Both the position numbers and the translations under genes were made by a program. A stretch of DNA of 64,000 bases from Lachnospiraceae bacterium (GTDB lineage: Bacteria > Bacillota > Clostridia > Lachnospirales > Lachnospiraceae), in assembly GCA_030531245.1 (NCBI GenBank), contig JAUNOA010000002.1:1-64000 (forward strand), given 5' to 3'. Under the pieces are notes generated by a model. That model had not been told where the DNA came from. It worked only from the letters and a program-made list of their open reading frames with translations, and made no database searches. Shown piece by piece: positions 41,457 through 50,383 of the stretch; positions within the stretch are counted from its first letter, which is position 1, and the number at the start of each line of letters is the position of its first letter.

Positions 41457-43100
41457 ATGGGAATTTACAAAAGAAAACCGGACATCATTATCAGGAACGG
41501 CTGTATCGTAGACGGAACGGGAAAACTTCCGTACTATGCAGACATTGCAATAATCGGAGAGAAAATTGACTATATCGGAGATCTTAAGGACGTGACAGCG
41601 CCTCTTGATATCGACGCTCATCATAAATATGTAACAAACGGATTTATCGATGCACATTCACATGCAGATCAGACTATCTGGTCGGCACCTGAAGCAAAGA
41701 ATGTCATCGCTCAGGGTGTAACCACGGAAATAGTCGGTAACTGTGGCTTTTCAATGAGAACATCGATTGCACCGGAGGATTTTGATAAGGCAGGAGACGG
41801 AATAGACTGTGTATATAATCTTCCGGGCCCAAAGTATCCGAAAGGGGCTATGGCGGCAACTCTTGATCGTGCGGAAAAGCAGGGATGCGGAGTAAATACA
41901 GCATGGCATTGCGGACACAATGATATCCGAATGATGGTCGGATGCATGCAGTCAGTTCCTACCAAAGAACAGATGGATGAAATGAAGGAATGGATCAGAG
42001 AATGTATGGAAGCCGGATATATCGGATTCTCTACAGGACTGGAATTTGTTCCGGGTATCGTAAGTAAACCCGAGGAAGTCGAGGAACTTGCGATGGTTGC
42101 CGCAGAGTATGATGCCAACTATTCCACTCATATGAGGGACGAGGGAACGTATATTCTTGAAGCAGTAAATGAGTTTCTGAATGTAATCAGGAAAACAGGA
42201 ATGAGAGGAACTGTTTCTCACCTGAATGTTAAGTATGATAACGGTATTCCGAATGATTATCTTCAGAAGGGTATGCAGATGCTTAAGGATGCAAGAGATG
42301 TAGAACATCTGAACGTATACTGTGATATGCTTCCGACAACATTTGCTACAGGCGGAGCTATGGCTATGCTTCCTCCGTGGCTTTATGCAAACGGATGGGA
42401 TGAAGCAAGAAGAATTCTTGCCAGCAAAGAAGGAAGAATAAAAGTCAAAGGGGATCTTAACAGATACTGGAGATTCCTTGCAGCCGGTCAGTGGGAGAGA
42501 CTTCTGTTTATTATGCCGCCGTATGACGCACACATTGCAATCACTCCGTTTGCTGATCTGGTGAAGGAATATGATAAGGAACCTGCAGATGTATTTCTGG
42601 ATGTAATGATGGGATGCTCAACAATCAAGGAAGCCAATGCAACAGGAATCACAGGAACGGTATTTTTTGAGCAGCAGCTGATAGACAGTGTTGTTACAGA
42701 TCCGATATATATGTGGCAGATGGATGTCGGATTTGTGGACCTTGACAACCCGAAAGGCAGAGTCGGTATGCGTCAGACATATATGAGCATGAGTCAGTTC
42801 ATAATCAGATATGTACGTGAACTCGGGGTAATCTCTATTCAGGATGCATGTAAAAAACTCGGTTCTGTTCCGGCTCAGCATTTCATGCTGGAAGACAGAG
42901 GAACTATCGAGCCCGGCAAGTATGCAGATATCAATGTTTTTGATATCAATGCACTTAAGATCAATTCGACATTTACAGATCCTATGCAGTATTCAACGGG
43001 AATGGATTATGTATTTGTAAACGGAAGACCTGTTATTGCAAACGGACAGTTTACCGGTGATAGGGCAGGAAAAGTATTGAGACACCTGCGGAAAAACTGA
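41457..43100 (+). CDS. N-acyl-D-amino-acid deacylase family protein, copy 1
   Basis: A 547-residue amidohydrolase of the D-aminoacylase type, which removes acyl groups from N-acyl-D-amino acids. The metal set of this family (in the Alcaligenes enzyme His67, His69, Cys96, His220, His250) is present at His67 and His69 (DAHSHAD), Cys96 (GNCGFS), His225 (THMRDEGT) and His255 (SHLNV). The usual GSDG motif with the catalytic aspartate is not found; VVTDPIYMW (Asp415) is the likely stand-in, and the family's closing HPR-G motif is replaced. It therefore belongs to a divergent subfamily with unknown substrate. ATG 41457 follows AAGAGGC. Two close paralogues follow in tandem. Confidence 0.85.
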   Translation: MGIYKRKPDIIIRNGCIVDGTGKLPYYADIAIIGEKIDYIGDLKDVTAPLDIDAHHKYVTNGFIDAHSHADQTIWSAPEAKNVIAQGVTTEIVGNCGFSMRTSIAPEDFDKAGDGIDCVYNLPGPKYPKGAMAATLDRAEKQGCGVNTAWHCGHNDIRMMVGCMQSVPTKEQMDEMKEWIRECMEAGYIGFSTGLEFVPGIVSKPEEVEELAMVAAEYDANYSTHMRDEGTYILEAVNEFLNVIRKTGMRGTVSHLNVKYDNGIPNDYLQKGMQMLKDARDVEHLNVYCDMLPTTFATGGAMAMLPPWLYANGWDEARRILASKEGRIKVKGDLNRYWRFLAAGQWERLLFIMPPYDAHIAITPFADLVKEYDKEPADVFLDVMMGCSTIKEANATGITGTVFFEQQLIDSVVTDPIYMWQMDVGFVDLDNPKGRVGMRQTYMSMSQFIIRYVRELGVISIQDACKKLGSVPAQHFMLEDRGTIEPGKYADINVFDINALKINSTFTDPMQYSTGMDYVFVNGRPVIANGQFTGDRAGKVLRHLRKN

Positions 43101-43191
43101 AACGATGTAAGACATTCCGACATTGAAATCATAAAATAAAAATTACATTACAGACATTGCAAATCAGATATTATACAAAGGAGAGTAAAAG

Positions 43192-44844
43192 ATGGGTATT
43201 TACAACAGAAAACCTGATGTCATCATCAGAAACGGATGTATCGTAGACGGAACAGGAAAGATGCCGTATTATGCAGACCTTGCTATCATCGGCGATAAGA
43301 TTGATTATATCGGAGATCTTAAAGGTGTAACAGCACCTCTTGATATTGATGCACATCACAAATATGTAACTAACGGATTTATTGATTCACATACACATTC
43401 TGACCGTTCACTCTGGACTGCACCGGAGGCATACAGCTTTGTCACACAGGGTATTACAACTCAGGTTGCGGGAAACTGCGGATATTCAATGAGAACGATC
43501 ATGGACGGATGCGAGTTCGACCCTGCAGGTGATGGGATCGACTGCGTATACAATCTCCCGGGTCCGACATATCCTAAGGGAAGTCTGGCAGCTACGCTTG
43601 ATAAGGCTGAGAAAATGGGAATGGGAAATAACGTTGCATTTCTTTGCGGGCATAACGATCTGAGAGTTATGGCACAATGCTACGGTGTAACACCTACAGA
43701 AGAGCAGTATAAGATCATGGAGGATTTTATTGATGAGGCTATGCAGGCCGGATTTATCGGATTTTCAACAGGTCTTGAGTTTGTTCCCGGTATCAATTCA
43801 AAGCCTGATGAAGTCGTAAGACTTGCAAAGGTTGCCGCAAAGTACGATGCAAACTATTCAACTCATATGAGAGATGAGGGAACATATATTCTTGAAGCAA
43901 TCAATGAGTTCCTTACTGTCATCCGTGCAACTGGAATGAGAGGAACCGTTTCTCATCTTAATGTCAAGTATGATAACGGTGTTCCGAATGATTACCTGCA
44001 GAAGGGTATGGATATGCTTAAGAAAGCACGTGAGGTTGAACATCTCAATGTAATGTGTGATATGCTTCCGACAACATTTGCAACAGGCGGGGCTATGGCT
44101 CTTCTTCCTCCATGGGTTTATGCAGGAGGCTGGGATGCGGCAAAGAAGATTCTTGCTGATCCGAACGGAAGAGAAAAGGTTAAAGGAGACTTCTGCAGAT
44201 ACTGGAGATTTTTATCATATGGTCAGTGGGACAGACTGCTTTATGTTCAGCCTGAGTATATGCCTGAGATATGTACGGTACCGTTCAAGGATCTGGTTGA
44301 AAAATCGGGCAAAGAACCTATCGACGTATTCCTTGATATTATGCAGGCCGCTCCGACACTTGAAGATGCAAATGCAGTACATATTCAGGGCAATGTATTC
44401 TTTGAGCAGCAGCTTATCGACTCTGTAGTGACAGATCCTATCTATATGTGGATGACGGATGCAAGCAATACATATGAGCCGCAGGAAGGACCGCTTGCAA
44501 AGAACACCGCCAATGTTCAGGAATATATGAGCATGATTTATTTCTTCATCAGATATGTCCGCGAGCTTGGTGTTATATCGATTCAGGATGCATGTAAGAA
44601 GGTCGGATCTGTTCCTGCAGCACACTTTATGCTTGAAGACAGAGGAACTCTCGAGGTCGGTAAATATGCTGATATCAATGTATTTGATATCAATGAGCTT
44701 AAGATCAATTCGACATTTACGGAGCCGTGCAAGTACTCATCCGGTATGAGCTATGTATTTGTAAACGGAAAACCGGTTATTGCAAACGGTGAGCGTACAG
44801 GTGCCAGAGTAGGAAAAGTCCTCAGACATCTTCCGAAGAACTAA
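43192..44844 (+). CDS. N-acyl-D-amino-acid deacylase family protein, copy 2
   Basis: A 550-residue paralogue of the genes on both sides. Metal ligands are all present: DSHTHSD (His67, His69), GNCGYS (Cys96), THMRDEGT and SHLNV. Its first 65 residues differ from copy 3 at one position only, while the rest is far more diverged. The pocket-facing segments differ from copy 1, for instance HTHSDRSLWTAPEA against HSHADQTIWSAPEA and NGCVT-type loops near 160, as expected for a different acyl or amino-acid preference. ATG 43192 follows AAAGGAGAG. The 91-base spacer before it contains three GACATT units. Confidence 0.85.
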   Translation: MGIYNRKPDVIIRNGCIVDGTGKMPYYADLAIIGDKIDYIGDLKGVTAPLDIDAHHKYVTNGFIDSHTHSDRSLWTAPEAYSFVTQGITTQVAGNCGYSMRTIMDGCEFDPAGDGIDCVYNLPGPTYPKGSLAATLDKAEKMGMGNNVAFLCGHNDLRVMAQCYGVTPTEEQYKIMEDFIDEAMQAGFIGFSTGLEFVPGINSKPDEVVRLAKVAAKYDANYSTHMRDEGTYILEAINEFLTVIRATGMRGTVSHLNVKYDNGVPNDYLQKGMDMLKKAREVEHLNVMCDMLPTTFATGGAMALLPPWVYAGGWDAAKKILADPNGREKVKGDFCRYWRFLSYGQWDRLLYVQPEYMPEICTVPFKDLVEKSGKEPIDVFLDIMQAAPTLEDANAVHIQGNVFFEQQLIDSVVTDPIYMWMTDASNTYEPQEGPLAKNTANVQEYMSMIYFFIRYVRELGVISIQDACKKVGSVPAAHFMLEDRGTLEVGKYADINVFDINELKINSTFTEPCKYSSGMSYVFVNGKPVIANGERTGARVGKVLRHLPKN

Positions 44845-44941
44845 GCATCATAATAATTGTAATATCAGAGGATTAGTTATTTAATTATCTGAGCATGCTG
44901 AGTTATAGTATATAATTTGATTAATACAAAGAGGTACTAAA

Positions 44942-46588
44942 ATGGGTATTTACAATAGAAAGCCTGATATCATAATCAGAAACGGCTGTATCGTAGACGG
45001 TACAGGAAAGATGCCTTATTATGCTGATCTCGCTATAATCGGCGATAAGATAGATTACATCGGAGATCTTAAGGGAGTTACAGCTCCGCTGGATATCGAT
45101 GCGCATCATAAGTATGTAACTAACGGATTTATTGATGCCCATTCACATTCGGATTATACAATCTGGGGTAATCCTGAGGCAGTGTCTTCTGTCAGACAGG
45201 GCGTGACTACAGAAGTGGTCGGCAACTGCGGCTTTTCAAAGAGAAGTTATGTAGCTCCGGAATATTTCGATCATGCCGGTGACGGAGTTCAGGGAGCGTA
45301 TGAGGTACCTGATTATAATGTCCCGAAAGGTGCGATGGCAGGTACGCTGGATAAGGCCGAAAAGATGGGAATATCCATCAATATGGCATGGCTCTGCGGA
45401 CATAATGACCTGAGAAACATAGCACACTGTAATACCAGAGAGGTTTCCGAGGAACAGTATAAGATAATGGAAAGCTTCCTTCGGGAAGCGATGGAGGCCG
45501 GTTATGTTGGATTCTCGACGGGTCTGGAATTTGAGCCGGGTATAGTAAGCAAACCTGAAGAGGTTGAAAGACTTGCTAAGATAGCAGCGGAATATGATGC
45601 AAATTATTCAACTCACATGAGAGATGAAGGAACATACATCCTTGAAGCCGTGAATGAATTTCTGAACGTTATCCGCAAAACCGGACTTAGAGGAACTGTT
45701 TCGCATCTTAACGTTAAAGATGATAACGGTGTTCCCAATGACTACCTTCAGAAGGCTATGCAGATGCTTAAGGATGCAAGAGAGGTTGAACATCTTAATG
45801 TAATGTGTGATATGCTTCCTACTCCTTTTGCGACAGGTGATGCAATCGCCATCTTACCACCATGGCTTTATGAGAATGGATGGGATGAAGCAAGAAAGAT
45901 ACTTGCAGATCCGGTGGGAAGAGAAAAGGTGAAAGCGGACAGCAACAGATATTGGAGATTCCTTCAGGCCGGACAGTGGGAGAGACTTCTTTTTGTTCAG
46001 CCGCAGTACAGCAGAGAGATAAGCACGACTCCTTTCGCAGAGCTGGTAAAAAAGAGCGGCAAGGAGCCTTTCGACTGCTTCCTCGATATAGTTATGGAAG
46101 CACCTACGATGTACGACGCCGGCAGGATACTGATGCAGGGAACCTGTTTTGCAGAGCAGACTCTTGTTGACAGTGTAGTTAAGGATCCGATTTATATGTG
46201 GCAGACAGACGGCTTTACAACAACAGAGCATGGACCGGTTGCCGATGCTACTGCAAATATGCAGAACTACATGAGCATGACATATTTCTTTGCAAGATAT
46301 GTCAGAGATCTTGGAGCTATTTCAATTCAGGATGCATGCAAGAAGGTGGGTATGGTACCGGCTCAGCATTTCATGCTTGAGAAAAGAGGAACTCTTGAGG
46401 TCGGTAATTATGCCGATGTAAATGTATTTGATCTGAATGCACTGAAAATCAATGCTACATTCACTGAAGTCAATAAATATTCTACAGGTATGGATTATGT
46501 AATAGTAAACGGTGTGCCTGTAGTTGTACGTGATGAGCATACAGGTGCAAGAGCAGGAAAAGTCTTAAGGCATCTTCCCCGAAAATAA
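44942..46588 (+). CDS. N-acyl-D-amino-acid deacylase family protein, copy 3
   Basis: A 548-residue third paralogue. Ligands are DAHSHSD (His67, His69), GNCGFS (Cys96), THMRDEGT and SHLNV; the substitute for the catalytic aspartate region is VVKDPIYMW. It lacks the DGIDCVYNLPGP loop of the other two and has VQGAYEVPDYNVP instead, so its pocket is different. ATG 44942 follows AAAGAGGT, and a TATAAT (44911-44916) stands in the 97-base spacer before it, a possible internal promoter. It is followed by a transporter of the AEC family. Distinct substrates for the three copies are an inference. Confidence 0.85.
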   Translation: MGIYNRKPDIIIRNGCIVDGTGKMPYYADLAIIGDKIDYIGDLKGVTAPLDIDAHHKYVTNGFIDAHSHSDYTIWGNPEAVSSVRQGVTTEVVGNCGFSKRSYVAPEYFDHAGDGVQGAYEVPDYNVPKGAMAGTLDKAEKMGISINMAWLCGHNDLRNIAHCNTREVSEEQYKIMESFLREAMEAGYVGFSTGLEFEPGIVSKPEEVERLAKIAAEYDANYSTHMRDEGTYILEAVNEFLNVIRKTGLRGTVSHLNVKDDNGVPNDYLQKAMQMLKDAREVEHLNVMCDMLPTPFATGDAIAILPPWLYENGWDEARKILADPVGREKVKADSNRYWRFLQAGQWERLLFVQPQYSREISTTPFAELVKKSGKEPFDCFLDIVMEAPTMYDAGRILMQGTCFAEQTLVDSVVKDPIYMWQTDGFTTTEHGPVADATANMQNYMSMTYFFARYVRDLGAISIQDACKKVGMVPAQHFMLEKRGTLEVGNYADVNVFDLNALKINATFTEVNKYSTGMDYVIVNGVPVVVRDEHTGARAGKVLRHLPRK

Positions 46589-46607
46589 AGAATAAGAGAG
46601 ACATTAT

Positions 46608-47531
46608 ATGGGTGAAATCTTTTTACTGGCATTGTCACAGATCATAGTTCTGTTTGTTTTTATTATCATAGGATATCTGCTCAGAAAACTGAACATACTT
46701 CCGGATAATGCAGCCATGGTCATAAGTAAACTGATCATGTGGGTATTTCTCACAGCGATGGCGTTTAAGACCTTTGCCGTGAATTTTACCATTCAGAATC
46801 TCAGAGAAAACATGGGATATCTGACAGCGGGACTTGTATGCACGATAGTATTTTTCTTCATTGGAAATTATCTTGGAGAGAAGTTCGGCAAAGTTCCTGT
46901 CACCAAGGGAATATATAAGTATTCTTTTGTTATCCCGAATACAGGTTATATGGGATATCCTATCATCACGGGTTTGTTCGGAGAAGAGGCTCTGTGCCAT
47001 TTTATGGTCTTTACGATTCCGCTTCTGATACTGACTTATTCATGGGGTGTAGCTGTATTGAACGGAGGCGGAAAGGTTTCCGTTAAGTCTATGAAGAATC
47101 CGATGCTGATCGGTATGTTTGCTGGAATTGTATTCGGACTTATAGGAATTCCTGTTCCTGAACTGCCGATGAACATACTTACAACTGCTGCAAACTGTAT
47201 GGCTCCGTGTGCTATGATCCTTGCTGGAATTGTAGTCGCTAAGAAACCGCTGAAGAAGGCTTTTTCACATCCGAGAGCATATTTTGCCACATTGATTCGT
47301 CTGATTGCCATACCGGCAGTTGTGATGATCGCATTCAAACTTCTGAATGTGGATCACGATATCATGACAATAGGCACTTTGGCATTCGCCATGCCGATGG
47401 GGATGAATTCCATAATATACCCGGAGGCAAACGGACAGGACTCTTCGGCAGGAGCAAGTACGGTCATGATTTCACATGTCTTGGGAGGAATTACGATACC
47501 GCTTTTTGTAGCTGTTCTTTCAGTTCTTTAA
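46608..47531 (+). CDS. AEC family transporter
   Basis: A 307-residue auxin-efflux-carrier family protein with ten helices in two five-helix repeats. Family marks are the NTGYMGYPI motif in the first repeat and the MILAGIVVAKKP region between repeats; the closing YPEANGQDSSAGASTVMISH is typical of the bacterial malonate/malate branch. Such proteins carry organic acid or amino-acid anions. It sits between the deacylases and the amidohydrolase pair, so it could move a product (an acyl acid or amino acid) of the deacylase reaction. ATG 46608; the site is weak (AGAGA). Confidence 0.85.
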   Translation: MGEIFLLALSQIIVLFVFIIIGYLLRKLNILPDNAAMVISKLIMWVFLTAMAFKTFAVNFTIQNLRENMGYLTAGLVCTIVFFFIGNYLGEKFGKVPVTKGIYKYSFVIPNTGYMGYPIITGLFGEEALCHFMVFTIPLLILTYSWGVAVLNGGGKVSVKSMKNPMLIGMFAGIVFGLIGIPVPELPMNILTTAANCMAPCAMILAGIVVAKKPLKKAFSHPRAYFATLIRLIAIPAVVMIAFKLLNVDHDIMTIGTLAFAMPMGMNSIIYPEANGQDSSAGASTVMISHVLGGITIPLFVAVLSVL

Positions 47532-47547
47532 TCAGGAGGAGATCAAA

Positions 47548-48276
47548 GTGATATTCAAAGATATTAACTGTAATTTCTTCGTACAGCCGCAGCCGCTTCA
47601 GTACGCAAGTACACATGATGAGGTGGCCGGAATATGCGAAGACAACAACATCGTAACCAGAGCTATCTACAATATGGACAAGGCAGCTGATGCCAATGCT
47701 GTCACATTAAAGTACGCAAAAGAATCCGGAGGTAAAGAGTATCCTGTAATCAGGCTGATGCCTCCTGTTTATCCGGAAGAGACATACACGAAGGATGAGA
47801 TGATAAAGCTTATAGAGAATGACAAAGCACTTTTCAGAATCCATCCGGCAAATTATGCGGCACCGCTTCATACCTGGGTTTATGACTGGATGCTGGATAT
47901 ACTTACGGAGAGCAGAACTCCGCTCCTCGTGTCACTTCAGGAACTTAATCTGAATGATGCGGCAGCGGTAAAAGAAAAGTATCCGGATTTGAGAATGATA
48001 ATTACCAATACTGATCAGTGGCTCAACAGACAGTATGTCGGCTTCTGTCAGTATTATAAAAATGTATATTTCGATACCTGCAATACTATAGAGTATTACG
48101 GAATCGAGAATATGGTGGAGCTTATCGGTGCGGATAAGTTCCTGTTCGGAACATATATGCCGGAGAAGGAACCATATGACAAGACATTCCAGATTCTGTT
48201 CTGTGAGCTTTCGCAGGAAGAAAAGGAATTGATAGCACACGGTAACTTCGAGAGACTTGTGGAGGTGAGAGCATGA
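47548..48276 (+). CDS. Amidohydrolase-2 family protein without metal ligands (probable pseudoenzyme)
   Basis: A 242-residue TIM-barrel protein of the amidohydrolase-2 type, related to the next gene. Where active members have the HxH motif, this has INCNF (Asn7, Asn9); the barrel histidines that fellow gene 48273 keeps as ACHTW and CHMGG are here VSLQE and TNTDQ; the final GSD aspartate is GTYMP. Only RIHP remains. It thus lacks all expected metal ligands and cannot work as the usual hydrolase. The gene starts with GTG (AGGAGGAG site) and overlaps the active-looking neighbour by four bases, which suggests a catalytic/non-catalytic heterodimer (inference). Confidence 0.75.
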   Translation: MIFKDINCNFFVQPQPLQYASTHDEVAGICEDNNIVTRAIYNMDKAADANAVTLKYAKESGGKEYPVIRLMPPVYPEETYTKDEMIKLIENDKALFRIHPANYAAPLHTWVYDWMLDILTESRTPLLVSLQELNLNDAAAVKEKYPDLRMIITNTDQWLNRQYVGFCQYYKNVYFDTCNTIEYYGIENMVELIGADKFLFGTYMPEKEPYDKTFQILFCELSQEEKELIAHGNFERLVEVRA

Positions 48277-49085
48277 TGACTATCAAGGAATATGCAATGA
48301 ACGGTCAGATCAAACCGGGACTTAGAATCATCGACTCACACGCACACCTCGGTGACGGTGAACAGGGAGCTTTATATATCAAGACTTTACCGGCAGCAGA
48401 AAGTGTGAGACTGTCAAAGAGAATAGGTATCAATGCCATGGTGGCAAGTTCTCTTAAGGCTTTGTACGGAGGTGCTCCTGCAGGGAACGAACGTATGATG
48501 GAAATGACAAGACTCTTTCCCGGATATGTCTATGCATCGATTTTTTATGATCCGCATTATCACGATGAGTGTATATCACAGATAGAGAAGTATAAGGAAG
48601 ATCCGGGCTTCGTGGGAGTCAAGATTCATCCGAGAGAGACGCATACCTGCATCGCTACAGCAGATTACGACAGACTGTATAAATACTGTATAGATAATGA
48701 TATTCTGGTTGCCTGTCATACCTGGGAGACAGAACCGGCAAATAATCCGGCGGATTACTTTCCGGTCATGGATAGATTCCCGCAGCTGAAGCTTCAGCTT
48801 TGTCATATGGGCGGAACATACAGGGGATGTATAGATTCCATCAATCTCGCGAATAAATATAAAAATGTTTATCTGGATTTCAACGGATCATTGTATTCGC
48901 AGATCTGGATTGAGGAACTCATAAAGGAAGCTCCTATAGAGAAATTTGTATTCGGATCGGATCAGACCTTCAACGATCCGAGAATCATGGTTGGACGCGT
49001 GCTGATGGCGGATTTTGATGATGAGATCAAACAGAAACTGCTTGCAGAAAATTTTGAAAAAATCATTGGCAGAAAACTTGTATAA
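48273..49085 (+). CDS. Amidohydrolase-2 family metal-dependent hydrolase
   Basis: A 270-residue TIM-barrel hydrolase or decarboxylase. Complete metal set: His23 and His25 (DSHAH), His119 (KIHP), His149 (ACHTW), His178 (LCHMGG) and Asp230 (FGSDQT). The family includes lactonases, decarboxylases and amide hydrolases acting on small cyclic or aromatic acids. The start ATG overlaps the previous gene by four bases (ATGATG following GTGAGAGC). Its role is likely ring or amide hydrolysis of an intermediate of the island. It is followed 14 bases later by an MFS transporter. Confidence 0.85.
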   Translation: MMTIKEYAMNGQIKPGLRIIDSHAHLGDGEQGALYIKTLPAAESVRLSKRIGINAMVASSLKALYGGAPAGNERMMEMTRLFPGYVYASIFYDPHYHDECISQIEKYKEDPGFVGVKIHPRETHTCIATADYDRLYKYCIDNDILVACHTWETEPANNPADYFPVMDRFPQLKLQLCHMGGTYRGCIDSINLANKYKNVYLDFNGSLYSQIWIEELIKEAPIEKFVFGSDQTFNDPRIMVGRVLMADFDDEIKQKLLAENFEKIIGRKLV

Positions 49086-49099
49086 AGAGACTTGAGAAA

Positions 49100-50383
49100 A
49101 TGGATGCTGATACAGAATTAAAACAACATAAGATACATCACGCATGGCTTGTTATGATCGCATGCTGTGCCTTATATGCAACAGTCGGACTGTTAAACAA
49201 TACGCAGGGGTTATACTACCCTGCGATTTGTGCTGATTTGGGATGCAAAACTTCACAGTTTACGATCACTACCGTGTTCAACGGACTGGCCGCAATGGTG
49301 ACTCTTGGTATAGTAGATAAGGTGTATAAGAGATTCCCGACAAGGATAGTTTTGTTCTTAATGGTAACTCTGTTCTCATTATCATTTGTCCTCAGATCTT
49401 TTGCGAGAAGCTTCGTGCAGTTCTGCGTAGTATATATCATAATGGGTATCGCGAGTGCATTTATTATTTATGTTCCTATACCTATGCTGATCAACAAGTG
49501 GTTCGTAAGGCGCAGAGGGCTGGCACTGGGTGTGTCGCTTCTGATGTCAGGTGTTGCTGCATCTGTCAGCAGTCCGATCATCAACCATTTCATTGATACT
49601 ATCGGATGGCAGAAGACAGGAGTAATCAATGCAGTAGCGGCATTTCTTATTTCGGGTCCGGTGATATTGCTCTTTGTCCGTACAAGCCCTGAAGATGTGG
49701 GACTTTTACCTTATGGTATGAAAGAGCGTGACGTAAGGGTTTGGAGAAACGAAAATCAGAATGATCCGGAAACACCGGAAAAGATTCGTGAAAAGAATAA
49801 AGCAAAGACAGAACGCTCAAAGGAAGAGACAATAAAATTTGTGATATGTTTTGTAATGGCGGTTGCCCTGATGCTTATCGCAGGAATATATCATCAGTTC
49901 TCCAACTTCTCGGTAAGCATAGGAGTCGGAACTGCCGTAGGTGCTACCTTGCTGTCGCTGAATATGATAGGGAATATGGTAAGCAAGGCCGTCATCGGAC
50001 CGTGTGTAGACAGGTTCGGTGGAAAAAAGACAATGCTTTGTGCATTTCTTCTTGTCATACTCTCATTTATTATGATGACTTTATACATTGTTCCCGGATT
50101 TTTATATATCGGTGCATTTCTTACAGGAATCGCTGCCGCTACAAACGGTATCGCGCTGCCGATAATGATAGGTTCTTTTGCAGAAGGTGATGACTATGTC
50201 TACTACACCTCCAAAGTAGCAATGGGGACAATGCTGTCAACGGCCTTCATCACTTATATCGGAAGCGCAATATATGATCTCTGCGGAACTTATGCAGTTG
50301 AGTTTATCATTTATGCAGTGATGCAGTTCATATGCATCATACTCATGTTTATATTACTAAAAGACAAAGAAGAAAAGAAATGA
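49100..50383 (+). CDS. MFS transporter (OFA-like), first copy
   Basis: A 427-residue, 12-helix major-facilitator transporter, with a central hydrophilic loop (about 205-240). The first-helix pattern HHAWLVMIACCALYATVGLLN and the RRRGLALGVSLLMSG segment after helix 4 resemble the oxalate/formate and monocarboxylate-type families. It probably carries an organic anion. ATG 49100; the site is AGAGACTTGAG. Its TGA overlaps the next MFS gene in ATGA, so the two are made together. Confidence 0.88.
   Translation: MDADTELKQHKIHHAWLVMIACCALYATVGLLNNTQGLYYPAICADLGCKTSQFTITTVFNGLAAMVTLGIVDKVYKRFPTRIVLFLMVTLFSLSFVLRSFARSFVQFCVVYIIMGIASAFIIYVPIPMLINKWFVRRRGLALGVSLLMSGVAASVSSPIINHFIDTIGWQKTGVINAVAAFLISGPVILLFVRTSPEDVGLLPYGMKERDVRVWRNENQNDPETPEKIREKNKAKTERSKEETIKFVICFVMAVALMLIAGIYHQFSNFSVSIGVGTAVGATLLSLNMIGNMVSKAVIGPCVDRFGGKKTMLCAFLLVILSFIMMTLYIVPGFLYIGAFLTGIAAATNGIALPIMIGSFAEGDDYVYYTSKVAMGTMLSTAFITYIGSAIYDLCGTYAVEFIIYAVMQFICIILMFILLKDKEEKK

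Noticed and set aside
41457-46588. Long repeated DNA blocks as an artefact of assembly
   Set aside because: The three deacylase copies differ throughout and keep full open frames with separate ribosome sites, so they are real paralogues.
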